From Bettongia penicillata ogilbyi (lineage: Eukaryota; Chordata; Mammalia; Diprotodontia; Potoroidae): a stretch of DNA of 64,000 nucleotides. Made by a program: the position numbers and the translations under genes. Where the stretch lies: assembly GCA_023548195.1 (NCBI GenBank), contig JAJHZJ010000335.1:6329550-6393549 (forward strand). The letters are read 5' to 3'. Shown one piece after another: positions 32,380 to 43,710 of this stretch (positions within the stretch are counted from its first letter, which is position 1; the number at the start of each line of letters is the position of its first letter). Under the pieces are notes generated by a model. The model saw nothing but the letters and a program-made list of their open reading frames with translations. It was not told the DNA's origin and did not search any database.

Positions 32380-33570
32380 TCTCTTCCCAAATTCTCTCTT
32401 CCTTCTGGTTTTTCATGAGACCACTCCTTCCCGGTCCTTTTCCTACCCATCTAGTTATTCCTTCTGGGTCTCTTTTGATGGCTCCTCATTCATCTTATGC
32501 TTAATAACTGTGGGTGTTCCCCAAGACTCTATCCTGGGTCTTCAATCTCTACCCATTCCTAGCTGGTGATCACAGCAATTTTCATGGGTTTAATTCTCTC
32601 TATGCTCAAATACAACAGGTCTGAAATAGAAATCATTATAGAGGTATTGAGATGGCATAGGAGAAAGATCACTGACTTTGGAGTCTGAGGGTCTGGGTTC
32701 AAATTCCTTCTTGACCTCAGTTTCCTCATCTGTAAAATGAGGGAGTTAACCAGATAGCTTCTGAGATCTCTAGGTCTATGGACCTAAAATCTATCTTTCT
32801 CCACAAATCCCTCCCTTTTCCAAACTTACCTTTTCCTCCTGAGGGCATCCTTCCAAGCATCTAAGTACATAAGTTCTGTGACTCCTCATTCTCCTTCAGC
32901 ACCCACATCCAGTCAGTTCCCAGATCTAGTTTCTTGCCTCTTCTGCCCTCCTATCCATCCCTTTCTTGCTTCTCACCTGGTCACCCTCTACATTCAGGTT
33001 CTCATTCCCTTTTGTCTGCACTTTAATAAGAATCATTTTCTCTACCTCAAATTTCTCTCCATTCCAACCCATCCTCTATAAAGCTATCAAAATGATTTTT
33101 CCAACACCTGTGTCTGTCCTCAATAAACTCCACTGGCTCTCCATTGCTTCTAAGATCAATGATAAAATCCTGTATTTGGTTTTTCAACCTCTTCACAACC
33201 TGGCCCCAATCCAGCTTCCTGGACTTAGGCACTATTCCCTTTCCCAAGCTCTGTTCTGGCACACTGATTTTCCTGTTCTTTATACCTCATGCTCCATCTC
33301 CCTTCTGAGTGCCTTGGCAAAAAACTTCCCCAAGTCTTGGAATGCCCTGCCTTCTTACCTTGGACTTCTCTAACACTCCCTTTCCTTCCAAATTCAGCTC
33401 AGGTTCCACTTTCTGTGTCCTCCCCCAAGATAGCTTATATTTGGGGGGGTTTATTTTGTATCCTTATACAGAGACATGTTACTAACCATCTCTCCTGAAG
33501 ACAGGGATTGTTTCTCTTTTTTTGTCTTTTTGTCCTAGTATGTAGGTACTTAATAAATGCTTGTTTCATA
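32380..33570 (+). repeat. L2-like LINE, plus strand, interrupted
   Basis: Order matches the copy at 12240-14320: 'tggctcctcattcatcttat', 'gttccccaagactctatcct'. After the nested SINE come 'ataaactccactggctctcc', 'tttttcaacctcttcacaac', 'cttggaatgccctgccttct' and the end 'acttaataaatgcttgtttc'. The reading frames are broken. Confidence 0.8.
32642..32795 (+). repeat. CORE-type SINE nested in L2-like LINE
   Basis: A plus-strand SINE (cactgactttggagtctgag, then cctcagtttcctcatctgta) interrupts the LINE. LINE sequence on both sides (atagaaatcattat / ctatctttctccacaaatcc) joins up when compared with 'gaactcattatctttcctca' in the other copy near 13500. Confidence 0.75.
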
Positions 33571-33649
33571 TCTAATTTTCAGGCACATTTGCACTGCTAC
33601 AGTCTCTTCATCAATTTTCTAAACTGATGAGATCCTATGATCAAAGTTC

Positions 33650-33725
33650 CAGGCACTGCCTTAAGCATCAAGACTAGGAAACCCAAATAATACAGTGTGC
33701 ATACCCTCAAGGAGTTTACCTTCTC
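33650..33725 (-). repeat. L2-like LINE end, minus strand
   Basis: Reads 'aggcactgccttaagcatca' and 'ccctcaaggagtttaccttc', a short antisense LINE end. Confidence 0.6.
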
Positions 33726-33884
33726 CTAGCTCTCTTATATTTTAATGGTGGGCCTCTTTTTGGTGAAAGCCAAAGGGAACCAAGCTCTTGATGCACATTT
33801 TCAGGCATCTGCAGCCTGACTAGGAGCAATCTAAGGACAGGAAAAGGGTAGGGGGAGTAGGGAAAGCGGCTGTAGGAGAGAAGG

Positions 33885-34260
33885 AATTGGAAGAGCCAGC
33901 CAGGTGAGCACGTGGGCTGCCGCACCAGCGGGACAGATCTTTCTCAGCCCATAAACCAGACAAATGAATATTTGATAGAAATATAATTTGAGCGAATAAG
34001 GGCCTTCGTCAGCCCGACGGTGAAATACAATGGTTATCTGACCTCTTGGAGGAATAAATCTGCCGTGCACAGCAATTATATCCAGCCTGAGTCGCGCAAA
34101 GCTCTCTGACGCTGGTGCCCGAGGAAGCAATATAAACCTTTAGACGAGGGGAATTTATTATACATTGCAGCACCACATTTCAGAGGTCACTGCTGCCACG
34201 GCTTAACTGCTTGCCCTATTAGTACTGCCCAGACATGAGGTTACATCGATAGGCTCCCCA
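33885..34260. promoter_or_regulatory. Strong candidate regulatory island
   Basis: ~375 bp without any recognised repeat, mixing AT-rich motifs (acaaatgaatatttgataga, aatttattatacattgcagc) with many CpG (cttcgtcagcccgacggtga, gagtcgcgcaaagctctctg). Keeping CpG outside a CpG island in a CpG-depleted marsupial genome suggests constraint or hypomethylation. The only open frames are short and unsupported. Confidence 0.5.
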
Positions 34261-34461
34261 AAGTTTAGCAGGTGGTGGACTGGGGGCACACATGGGGAGA
34301 GGCCGGCTCTCCAGAGGGAACAAGGGAGCCCCATGTTTTGGCTTAGAAATTAAAAGCCACTTCTGCACCACTCTTCCCTAAGAACAAATAGAAACTTGGG
34401 CAAAGTGAAGACAGAGTGGTGATAGGAAGTCACCAGAATTTAACTGAGAAGTGGACTTTAG

Positions 34462-34605
34462 GATCAATCTATCAACACACGTTTATCAAGCAGCTACTCT
34501 GTGCCAGGCTGTTGTAGGCATTGGAGATAACAAAGACAGAAACAAGCAAACAGACAAAAAACCACAGTCCCTGACCTCAAGGAGCTTATCCACTTTGGGG
34601 AGGGG
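34462..34605 (-). repeat. L2-like LINE 3' end, minus strand
   Basis: Reads 'tttatcaagcagctactctg', 'gtaggcattggagataacaa', 'ccctgacctcaaggagctta'. Confidence 0.7.
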
Positions 34606-34727
34606 ACAAATTAGGACCAAAGGATGGCATATTGGAAACTGAGAAAACCCCAAAGGCTTTCAACTTCAGTCTCTGGTCATAGAAACATAAAAAAAGTAAA
34701 AATCACCATGGCTGATATTTGAGCCCA

Positions 34728-34905
34728 TGCGGTGCAGTGGTGAGGACTCAGATGTGAAGTCCGAGGACCTGGGTCCCAGTTTTACTGGGTGCCCTTGGGC
34801 ACCACCCTTTATTTCCCTAGTCCTGTCTCACTTTCTTCCTTTGTAAAATGAGGGGTTTGGACGAGTTCCCCTCTGAGGCTATTTTCCGCTCTACATCTAT
34901 AAATA
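34728..34905 (+). repeat. CORE-type SINE, plus strand
   Basis: Head 'gcggtgcagtggtgaggact', core 'ctcactttcttcctttgtaa', tail 'ttttccgctctacatctata'. Confidence 0.65.
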
Positions 34906-35794
34906 GCCCTAAATAGACATCATAGAGTTGTGATGGAGGATTGGTGCATCAGCATGGCAGGATGATGCAAGTCCCTAAGGGAAGAATATGGAGCACCTGC
35001 TCCCAGGAGAGCCACAATGATGTATAAAGAAGACTTTGGATGTATAAAGAAGAACTTTGTAGGCACCCTGAGCCAGTTCTGACCTGCTAACTACAGGGGG
35101 GTCAGAAGCTCCTTCGATTGGCTGAAGGTGCTGAATGAGACTAGGAGCACCTTTAGCTGTTCTTAGGTGGTTTCGTCTCTGGGTTGGAGGTGGTATCTGA
35201 GAGTGGGGCTCCTCCTGTAGTATCTGGAAGCAAACTTGGAGGCATCATTGTTATGGAGAGACTGCTAAGTTTGAGCTCTTTTGCCCCTGGGACCAAGGTG
35301 GTAAAGGGGAGAATTGGTCACTGAGGAGCTTGGGGAAGGGGTTTGCCATTTTGTTCCTGCGGTATCTTCAAAGTAAATAACCCTTTGCAAAAGCTAATTG
35401 ATGTTGATTGGTTAAATGGCACTGAGGTGTTAATTCCTGGAAATGAACAGTGAAAGGGAAACTACGTCTGGGTTGGAGCTGATTGTACGAGACGGGAGAC
35501 ACCCCAGTCCCTTGAGGGCATTCCTGAAGGGGAGAGCTAGCCCAGAGCCTGTTAGCTACTTAACACTATAAAGTTTGCTAAGGGAATTACATCCATAATC
35601 TCCTCGTTAATCACATGAGCAAGGGGAGAAAACACTAACAGTTAAGAAGAATAAGCAAAATCACTTACTCTGGTCGGTGTAAGAGGTCCTGGCCCCGAGT
35701 TCGGGCTCACTTCCACACCCCACCTCCTCCACCCGGGTTAAGTCTCTCCCTCTACCAGCCAGCTCTAGGTGAAAATATTGCTAGCTACGCCTTT
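34906..35794. other. No gene seen; short tandem duplication
   Basis: Mostly unassigned. A 20-21-bp tandem duplication of 'gatgtataaagaagactttg' occupies 35019-35059 (the second copy carries one extra A). A CpG-containing patch lies near 35690-35745. No exon supported. Confidence 0.5.
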
Positions 35795-36235
35795 GATAGA
35801 TCATAGGACTTAGAGCTAAAAGGGACATTAGAGATCGTCTGGTCCAAACCCTTCTTTTCCTCTGATCTAGAGGAAGAACCTTAAGGCCCAGAGACAGGAG
35901 GACATGTTCCCAGAGTCATGCATGTAATCAGTGGCAAATGTTTTGACCAAACATTTGACTCTTTTCACTAACCCACACCAACAGGCAGAGAGGAGAAACA
36001 TTTCTTCATCTACCTCTCCTTAAGAGTTCAGGGACCCCCAGTGTGCAGGGGGCTAATCACCCCAACACTGCCCTTGGCTAGGGAATCGCTATAGTAACCT
36101 CTCCCCTTTTCTAACCGCTTGAAGCCTGGGGAGTCACTGGAGCCAAATCCAAAGACCTGAGTTCCAGTCTAGACTCTGACACATATTGGCGGTGTGACTT
36201 TGGTCAAGTCACTTAACCTCTAAGTGACTAGGACA
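35795..36235. repeat. Two opposed SINE copies
   Basis: 35795-35965 is antisense (ttagagctaaaagggacatt, then ggcccagagacaggaggaca). 36130-36235 is sense (cctgagttccagtctagact, then ggtcaagtcacttaacctct). Confidence 0.65.
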
Positions 36236-36240
36236 GCTCT

Positions 36241-36980
36241 CTAAGGACATAAACAACAGAGGAATCTCAGTATTAGTGGAGGAACTTTTCACATCTTTAT
36301 TGATGAAGGTTCAGGTCTGGATTTAAAGAAAAAGAGATCCAGGAATGAGTTGGCTGGTTTATTCTTCACTGAAGACAGGTGTATATCTGACTGTTCTTCA
36401 TTCCAGCAGGAGAGGTTCCATTCCTTGCGCAGCCTGCAGATAAGTGTTGGCATTCTCCTCCTTGGCTGAGCTTGGGACTTCCAAGGTGGAGGCCAGAGGT
36501 GCTGAGGATTGTGGATCAGACATCCTTCTCACCCGCTGGGCTGCCCTGTTTGCAAAGGTCCAGGGCACCCCTGTGGGTTGGGGAGGAGGTTATCCATGGA
36601 GCACCGGCCCACTTCTTCCCGGAGTCTTGTCATCAGCAGACGTGGGAGCCCAAGGATCCCCCTCAGCGCAGGCTCATCAGTAGCTATCCAGGCAAACTAT
36701 CATGGTCAAAACTTTGCTCTAGACTTCAGCTTGAAGCTGGGGATGCCCAGGAGGAAAGACAGCACCAACATTTCAGGCCCACCTTTCTCCTCCACCCCAC
36801 CCCCACTCCCAAGCCATCCTATATATGGCAGGCTTTCCAAGGATGACCCCAGGCTCACCCCCAAAAGTGAGGCCTTATGCTGAAACCTGGTCTATTCCAG
36901 GAGAGGGGTAAAGATCTGGGAGGGACCTCGTAGGCCAACTGAGGTCAACCCAAAATGATCTTGTATATACTTATTTTAAA
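36241..36980. other. Unique GC-rich segment, no gene proven
   Basis: 36420-36900 is free of recognised repeats and GC-rich. It holds three overlapping open frames (79, 124 and 124 codons, all plus strand) in different frames. None resembles a protein family I know, and none has a convincing donor/acceptor pair. I leave it as non-coding. Confidence 0.4.
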
Positions 36981-36984
36981 AACT

Positions 36985-37330
36985 GATGTGTTATTATTCC
37001 TACACCCCCTTCCCCCTTCCCCAGAAGAATGTAAAGCTCCTTGAGGGAAAAGACTTTGATCATTGTGTTTGTGTCTCCAGTGCCTGGTACACAATGGGCA
37101 CTTCACAAATTCTTGCTGAATTGAACCTATGCCTGAGCAGTCATCCACCTGGACAGCTCCCATATGGCCAAGGCTAACACCGCCACTTCCACCCACTGCT
37201 TCTGGTTCTGCCCTCTGGAGTTAGAATCCCTCTTATCCCTCTTCCACACTGCAGCTATTGGGTGACCCCTGAATTTTCTCTTCTCCAGAATTAAACACCC
37301 CCACTTCTTTCAGCCAATTACACGGCCTGA
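36985..37330. repeat. L2 tail and CR1/L3-like piece
   Basis: 36985-37125 is a plus-strand L2-like end (taaagctccttgagggaaaa, then cagtgcctggtacacaatgg). 37190-37330 resembles antisense CR1/L3 (cttctggttctgccctctgg, then ttttctcttctccagaatta). Confidence 0.6.
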
Positions 37331-38110
37331 TTTCAAACTTAGTGGTCCATCCCTAGAGGGCTTTTGGGCTGACAACACTGTTGTGTGGGAGATTCTTCAA
37401 AGATTATTATCCCCATTTGACAGATGAGGAAGTGGAGACTTAGGGGACTGGCCTGTGTGATTCAGCAGGGGTGTCTGATTCATCAGGAATCAATGATCCC
37501 CTCCATGGGATGATGCGGAGTCAGTAGCAGCAGGGAGTGCGGCCCACAAGTTTTGGGGAATAATGAAGCCCAAGTTCCCAGGAAGCATGCATGAGTTGGA
37601 CGAAGGAATATCTTTCCTTCATAGACTGAATCTGAACCTCCTTATCTTTGGCATATTCCTTCAGCTTTGACTTCTGATCAGCAGCCAGACCATCTCTTAT
37701 CTCAGCCCCTGGGATCTCATTATCACTCGATTTCTCAGGTAGCAATCAGACTGGTCTGCCTTTTGGATCATGTCTGCTCTTTCCCCCCAAGGTGCCAGGG
37801 TGATCACCCTTCCTGAAAAACTGGCATGTCTGGACTCTACCTTGGGTGGTGCTGGTACTCAGAGGGAATAAGGGATCTGCCATGGGCACACAGAGTCAAC
37901 ACTAGACTTGGGATTCAAGCTAAAGTCTTCTTGTAACAAGTGCAGTGTGTTTCCCATTCAGGTGAAAATATTGCTAGCTATGGTTTTCACATATGACTTT
38001 TGTCCATTCCCCTCCTTTCCTCTAGAGGAGGAAAATGTGACTCAGAGAGGGGGGATTTATGTAGGTAATCGATGGCAATGCAATGTAATCTGGCAACCAG
38101 GATAGAGTTA
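37331..38110. repeat. SINE fragments with unassigned DNA
   Basis: 37395-37500 (ccccatttgacagatgagga), 37870-37935 (gcacacagagtcaacactag) and 37995-38075 (gaggaggaaaatgtgactca) are antisense SINE pieces. 37501-37860 holds no supported feature. Confidence 0.5.
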
Positions 38111-38998
38111 TTAGGATTTTGTCCACCAATCATTTTAGGGGTTTAAAGGATGTTGACAACCCCTGTGATCTTCCAGCGGTATAGAAACAATTGAGCTTAG
38201 CATCTAGTTAGCAAGAAGAATTAATTGGAAAAGGGAGCTCCAGGGGCTTTCTGGAGCAACAGCTCACTTCAGGTGAGCTCCTGCCCAGCCTGGCCTTATC
38301 CTGGAATGGCATCTTGCCCAGACACGGCCTCAGAATGTCTCAGGATGCAATTCCTGCTCCTGGTGTCTGCACTGCAGGTGAGACTCACAATAGCCCTCTC
38401 CTTGCTCTGCTCTTCCCCACCTAGCAGATGCTCTGAGGTCTGCCGGAAGTCTTTCTTCCTTTAGCATCACTAGTTCAGTTCTCAAAAATGAAGAGTTATG
38501 ACTCTGTTTCCCTGCATACCACACTGCTAATCTGTGGGCATGCAGTGAGAAGTTCTGCCCCATCCCTAAGAATGTCACTCACAGTGTCTCCCTTCCTTGG
38601 AAGCTGGTTCCCTGGAAGTCATGTCCCTTTGCCTGTCACCATAGTGGTCCTAGCCATCTGGGGAGACACAGTCTGGTGGTTGGAGGTAATAACTAGTTTT
38701 ACTTTCTTAGTACCACATAGATACATGGCTTTGAGTAGTGGTGGGAGAAGAAAGAGAGAACTCCATTACTGTACAATTTTTTCCAGCCCTCTACAGGGCT
38801 CCAAATTCTTCCATGGGAATCACATTTATGAGAAATATCTCTTATAAAGGCAAACCTTTGAGAAAAGGAAAGGGCTTCAGAAAGTACCACCAGGGATGCA
38901 GCTAATAATGGCATTGTGACAGCACCATCCAACCCTTTGTGCTGAAGACCTCAAGCAGCTGGCAGTACAGCCCAGACCTGGAGCTTTTTTTCCCTCAG

Positions 38999-39000
<2 letters not shown>
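38111..39000. other. No gene seen; unassigned
   Basis: Long apparently unique stretch. The 119-codon plus-strand frame at 38488-38847 and the 82-codon minus frame overlapping it show no family resemblance and no splice support. Confidence 0.4.

Positions 39001-39070
<70 letters not shown>
39001..39070 (+). repeat. (TC)25 (AC)10 compound microsatellite
   Basis: A perfect TC run at 39001-39050 passes directly into AC at 39051-39070. The Arg/Glu and Val/Cys repeats read from the other strand are artefacts. Confidence 0.97.
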
Positions 39071-39071
<1 letters not shown>

Positions 39072-39364
39072 TTCAACAACAACACAAGAGAATATAAACA
39101 TAGGCACAAAAAGAAAACCAACCAGGTGACCACACATAATGAATCACAACTGGCCAGCCTCCCAGGAACAAGTCTTTCTGACAGATTCTGTTGTCAGTAT
39201 TAAGGAGCCACCTGCATCTTATCCAGGGATCCATCAAAGTCCTATTGGAGTGCTTTCCTGGACAGGTGCCCTGCATTGAGAAAGTAACTCTCTCCACAAA
39301 GGAAATTTGTTGCTGTGGGATTAACCACAATATGTCATGAGTCAAGCATCTCTTTCTTTGGTCT

Positions 39365-39940
39365 AGGACCATAGGATTGAGAGTTGGAATATGGACCTTA
39401 GGGATCACTTCCTTATTTTCTGGAAGGGAAACTGAGGAATAGGGAGGGGGAATTACTTAGCCAGTAGTAAGTGGACGAGCCAGAAATGGCAACCTGCCCC
39501 TCTTACTCTCAATCCAAGGTTCTTCTCACTCTTAAATACTGTCTTCTTGTCACTTTTTGCATCTCACCAAAAAAACCCACAGGATCCTGGGACTGGGAGT
39601 GGCAGAGAAAAGGACTCAGACTCTTGTCTCTGATCTCTGCAGCTGAATTATTTGGGGTAGGAGCATAGGGCAGGGTTGGAACTGGGAAACCAAGTTCTTC
39701 AGCAGAAGGAACAATAGGGAACAGGGTCAGGAACTCAAGATATGAAAGGAAGGAGGGCAGTGGTCAAAGAATCAGGAAGTCTGTTTTTTCACCTGGACAC
39801 ATCCACTGACCAACTGTGTGACCTTGGGTGAGTTACTACTTCCATTCTCTGAGATTCGGTTTTCCTGTCTGTAAAATGAGAAGTTGGATTGCGTGATCTC
39901 TAAGGTTCCTTATAGCTCGGATGTTCTATAATCCTATATT
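39365..39940. repeat. Two opposed SINE copies
   Basis: 39365-39540 is antisense (gattgagagttggaatatgg, then ctggaagggaaactgaggaa). 39765-39940 is sense (accaactgtgtgaccttggg, then aggttccttatagctcggat). The middle is unassigned. Confidence 0.6.
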
Positions 39941-39974
39941 GGGGTCTGTAAACTGAAGCCCCAGCTCTTAAGTT

Positions 39975-40260
39975 CCAATGAGCATGTGTACTAAGCACTG
40001 GGGATACAAAGAATGTCAAACACAATCCCTGTCCTCAGGGAACTTGTATTCTAAAGCGGAAGACAACATGTGAGTAACTATGTACATATGAGATACATAC
40101 AGAATAGAAAGTTACTTGAGTGGGGGAGGCATTAGCATCAGGGGTGACCTGAAGAAGATGAGATTTGAGTTGAGTTTTAAAGGAAACCAGGGGATCTAAG
40201 CGGTAGAGCATTCCAGGCATGGCAGCAGGCACAGCCAGTCCAAAGGCAAGGAAGTGAGAA
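39975..40260 (-). repeat. L2-like LINE 3' region, minus strand
   Basis: Reads 'tgtgtactaagcactgggga', 'ccctgtcctcagggaacttg', 'gttttaaaggaaaccagggg', 'gcattccaggcatggcagca', 'agtccaaaggcaaggaagtg'. Confidence 0.75.
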
Positions 40261-40504
40261 ATGCAATGTCATGTTTGAGAAACCACAACTAGACCAATAT
40301 AGGTGGATTGTACTTAAAAATCATGTGACCTCTCTGAGCTTATTCATAGCATCAACCTTAAATGTGGAGGTCTCTGTCCATATCCCCCCTTTTCCCTCAG
40401 ATCTCTCTGTGTCTCTCCACTGATTCACATCACATGAGATTATAGTTGCTTGTGAATGTGTCCAACCCTACTAGATTACAAACTCTGTGAAGGGAGAACT
40501 GCGT

Positions 40505-40755
40505 CTAAATAGAGCAGCCAGGTGACTCAGCAGATAGAGCAATTGAGCGCTGGATCTGAAGTAAAGAAGACCTGAGTTCAAATCTGGCCCGAGACCCCTA
40601 CTTAGCAAGTTTGCCTCAGTTTCATTATCTGTAAAGGGAGATAATAATAGCACCAACCCTCCCAGGACTGTGAGGATGAAATGAGACATTTGTAAAGCAC
40701 TTAGCACCATGGTTGGCATATGATGTGATATGTGCTATAAATAAATAATAATTAC
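40505..40755 (+). repeat. Near full-length SINE, plus strand
   Basis: Head 'agagcagccaggtgactcag', box 'gagttcaaatctggcccgag', core 'cctcagtttcattatctgta', then a MIR-type tail 'gaaatgagacatttgtaaag' and 'cacttagcaccatggttggc'. Confidence 0.75.
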
Positions 40756-40869
40756 ATAAATAAATGCTTTTCCCTTTTCCCTTCCCTTCCCCCCTTTACC
40801 CAGACTTCATAATGTCTCCCTTGCACACACTTGGCACTGGTTGAATGGTATCTACATATTAATAAAAGG

Positions 40870-41030
40870 GACAGAGGCACATGATATTATCTCCATTTGG
40901 CAGACGAGCAAACTGAGACTTCAAGACGGTCCAGTGTCACCCAGGGCCTCAGGGCCTGAGCCTAGGCAACAGCGGGGCTCTCCTGATTTTTACTTAGTTC
41001 AATCCTTTTCCCTCTGCAACAAGCTTAATC
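40870..41030 (-). repeat. CORE-type SINE, minus strand
   Basis: Reads 'tctccatttggcagacgagc', then 'caaactgagacttcaagacg', with a degraded head. Confidence 0.55.
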
Positions 41031-41244
41031 CATCAATCAATGCTTAATATTGAATTCCTTGCTGTGTTAGTTTGAGGTCTTAACAATGCAGCAGGCTCTG
41101 GGGCATCTCTCCTTCAGACTCCCAGGTTAACTCCAGCTTGCCAGCTGAGCCAGAGGAGGAAGGGAGATACAGTCCATCCCCATGCCTCCAGGCAGAGCAT
41201 CAGCTAACTCCAGGCAGGGAAGCATTTGTGTTCCATGACAGATG

Positions 41245-41910
41245 GCACAGGGCAGTGGTAGGAGTGCTGGATTTGGACTTCAAGGGCTGATTCAGATAGT
41301 TATCAACTGTGTGATCCTTGACAAGCAGCCTGTCCTCTCTGGTCCTGTTTCCTTATATCCTGCCTACCTACTAGGCATCTGGGTAAGTGAATTCAGTGCT
41401 GGATCAGAAGTCAGGCAGACCTTAGTTCAAATCCTCCCTTAGTCACTTACTAGCTGGACGAGTCACTTAAACTTCCTCAGGTTCCTCATCTGTAAAATGG
41501 GGATGATAGTAGCACCTATGTCAAAGAACTGTTGTGAGGATAAAATGAGATAGTATATGTAAAACATTTTGTAAACTTTAAAGTGCTATCCCAATGTGAA
41601 TTATCATTAACATTATTCCCTTTCTAGCTACATATATAGGGAGGAAGTAGGAAGTAATGGTTAGAATGTGGGAGCCACATCATAGGATTACAGTGAAATT
41701 CAACTGAGATGACAATAAAGTAATTTGCAAACCTTAGGACATTATAGAAATGTCAGCTATTCAGATGATCTTGAGCAAGACCCTTCTGCTTTTTGAGACT
41801 CAGTTTCCTCATCTGTAACATGAGTATAACTATACTTTCACTATTCACTACGTAGGGTGATCATGAAAGAAAGCATTACAGAAATAAGAATAATGATAAT
41901 TACAATCTTC
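41245..41910 (+). repeat. Three plus-strand SINE copies
   Basis: About 41245-41370 (gctggatttggacttcaagg), 41385-41605 (most complete: agttcaaatcctcccttagt, ctcatctgtaaaatggggat, aactgttgtgaggataaaat) and 41765-41910 (actcagtttcctcatctgta). Confidence 0.65.
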
Positions 41911-41974
41911 CTTATTTTGGCACATCTCTTGAGAAGGAGGTGCTGTGCCTCCCTTTGTCATCTGCTCCCAGGTC

Positions 41975-42240
41975 TTACTTAACTGAGCGCTTAGTTCCTG
42001 CATCGGAGCCAGGTTCGATAAATTCAGCCCCTATCAAGAGGAATAATTATCAGCCAAAAAGCACTCTCCAAACAGCTGGTGCTGAATGAAAGGGATTGAT
42101 TCTTGGTTCCCCTAGGAAGCAAAATGCATTTCCTCTGCAAGTCAGGAGGGCCTTGTTGTCATTTGGGGCTGACTTTTTGGGTGAGTAGAACAGGTCCCCT
42201 GTTCTAAATAGGGACCATTCCTAAATAGCTCTCCGCGTCT
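41975..42240. promoter_or_regulatory. Candidate conserved regulatory island
   Basis: Repeat-free block with 'ggttcgataaattcagcccc', 'gaggaataattatcagccaa' and 'cagctggtgctgaatgaaag'. No coding signal. The regulatory reading is inferred from composition only. Confidence 0.3.
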
Positions 42241-42389
42241 CCCCCACCTTGGGACATCTGTTTTTGACCAATGGCCTCGAATGTTGGCTTTGGTTATTTG
42301 CTCCTTTGGGTTAGGGATTGTCCTCCTCTGAGGGCCTCTTATAATGTAGACTTTGCCCTCTCCCCTTTACTCCCAAGGTTGTTATGAAT

Positions 42390-42800
42390 ACCTTCTTCTG
42401 AAGTGGTCTGTAGAGTGGCTAGAGGTCAGAGGTCTTGGGTTCTGAAAGTCCTGCTTAGTTACCTGTGGGACCTTGGGAAGGTCACTTTTCTTTGGTTCTC
42501 AGTTGCCTCTTTTGTAAAATGACAGATGTGAACTAGACAATCTCTGAGGTCAAAGGGATGATGGGAATGAGAGTAGGAAGCAACCAGCTTAATCTAGCAT
42601 TCAATGATCCAATATTAAAGGAGCACTGTGTTAGCACTAAGTCTTAACCCTGTGGGCTCTCGGGTGATCTCCCCTCTAGCTTGATCCAGGTTTCCAGATG
42701 GTGCTGTGGTCCAACTACTTCATTTTCCTGAGGTCCAGAGAGGGAGATGTCATGGAAGCAGTAAATTACAGAACTAGGGTTTCAGGACCTTGGACTTCAA
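42390..42800. repeat. SINE copies, both strands
   Basis: 42410-42560 is sense (ggtcttgggttctgaaagtc, then gttctcagttgcctcttttg). 42695-42800 is antisense (cattttcctgaggtccagag). Confidence 0.55.
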
Positions 42801-42884
42801 AATCTAGTCCTCTTCAGGTTCTGAATCTTCAGGTTATAAAGTTAACTTTCTAACTAGTCACATGAACTTAAGCTAGTGAATTAC

Positions 42885-43120
42885 TCTCTCTGATGTTAGA
42901 TGTTAGATGTCCCTTCCACATCTACCATTCTGTTTTATGGCCCCTTCTAGCTTTAATGCTCTGTGTTCTGTGCCTTAAGCTCCGCTCCCCCCACCTTAAC
43001 TTTCTGTTAAGGTCTTTCTTCATGTGTTCAGATTCCATGCTTTACATCTTCAAGTGCCTTCTGGTTCCAACATTCTATCACTCCAGGTCCTTCCCAGCTC
43101 TAACATTGCAGGTTCTGAGA
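42885..43120 (+). repeat. SINE-tail minisatellite, plus strand
   Basis: Degenerate units: 'gatgtcccttccacatctac', 'ggccccttctagctttaatg', 'gtgccttctggttccaacat', 'ggtccttcccagctctaaca'. Confidence 0.7.
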
Positions 43121-43479
43121 TGCTCCTTTCCCAGATGAGAGAACCGGGCAGGAAATGAATGCATGGGATGATGGGGAGGAGGGTCCTGGGGAGACAGAGG
43201 GCCTAGAAATGGAAGAAAGATTTCAGAAGGAGGAAGCTTGGCTGTCACACACAAACCAAACTTTAGCAATTTTAGCCTTAAAGAACCCTGTTTCCAGGCC
43301 CCATTTCAGGCCAGAGCCTAATGCAATAATAATGACTCTGATAATACTGCAGTGGAACATATTGATCTGCTTCAAGTCCTTGGTAAATCCATCAAAAGAG
43401 TCTATGAAGGGAAAAATATCACAGATACAGGTTACCTCACCTTGGTAACAGTATGGATTAATAGTAAAAAGGCACAATC
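43121..43479. other. No gene seen; unassigned
   Basis: Apparently unique sequence between two minisatellite arrays of opposite orientation. No exon supported. Confidence 0.4.
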
Positions 43480-43710
43480 ATGGATGCCCATAATAGAATG
43501 TCAGAGCTGGGAAGGGCCTTAGAACAGTGAATGCCAGAGCTTGGAATAAACTTAAAGCAGAATGTTAGAGAAGGGAGGAACCTTAGAACAGAATGTCAGA
43601 GTTGGAAGGAACCTTGGAACATGGAATGTCAGAACAAGGAGAGGAATTAGAAGTGACACTATCAGAGCTGGGAGGGAGCTCAGAACATAAAAATGTCAGT
43701 CGGTAAACTA
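43480..43710 (-). repeat. SINE-tail minisatellite, minus strand
   Basis: About six antisense units: 'agaatgtcagagctgggaag', 'ggccttagaacagtgaatgc', 'aatgtcagagttggaaggaa', 'ccttggaacatggaatgtca'. An L2-like end follows at 43715-43790. Confidence 0.8.

Noticed and set aside
38877..39137. Arg-Glu repeat protein on the minus strand
   Set aside because: Translation of the (TC)n/(AC)n compound microsatellite.
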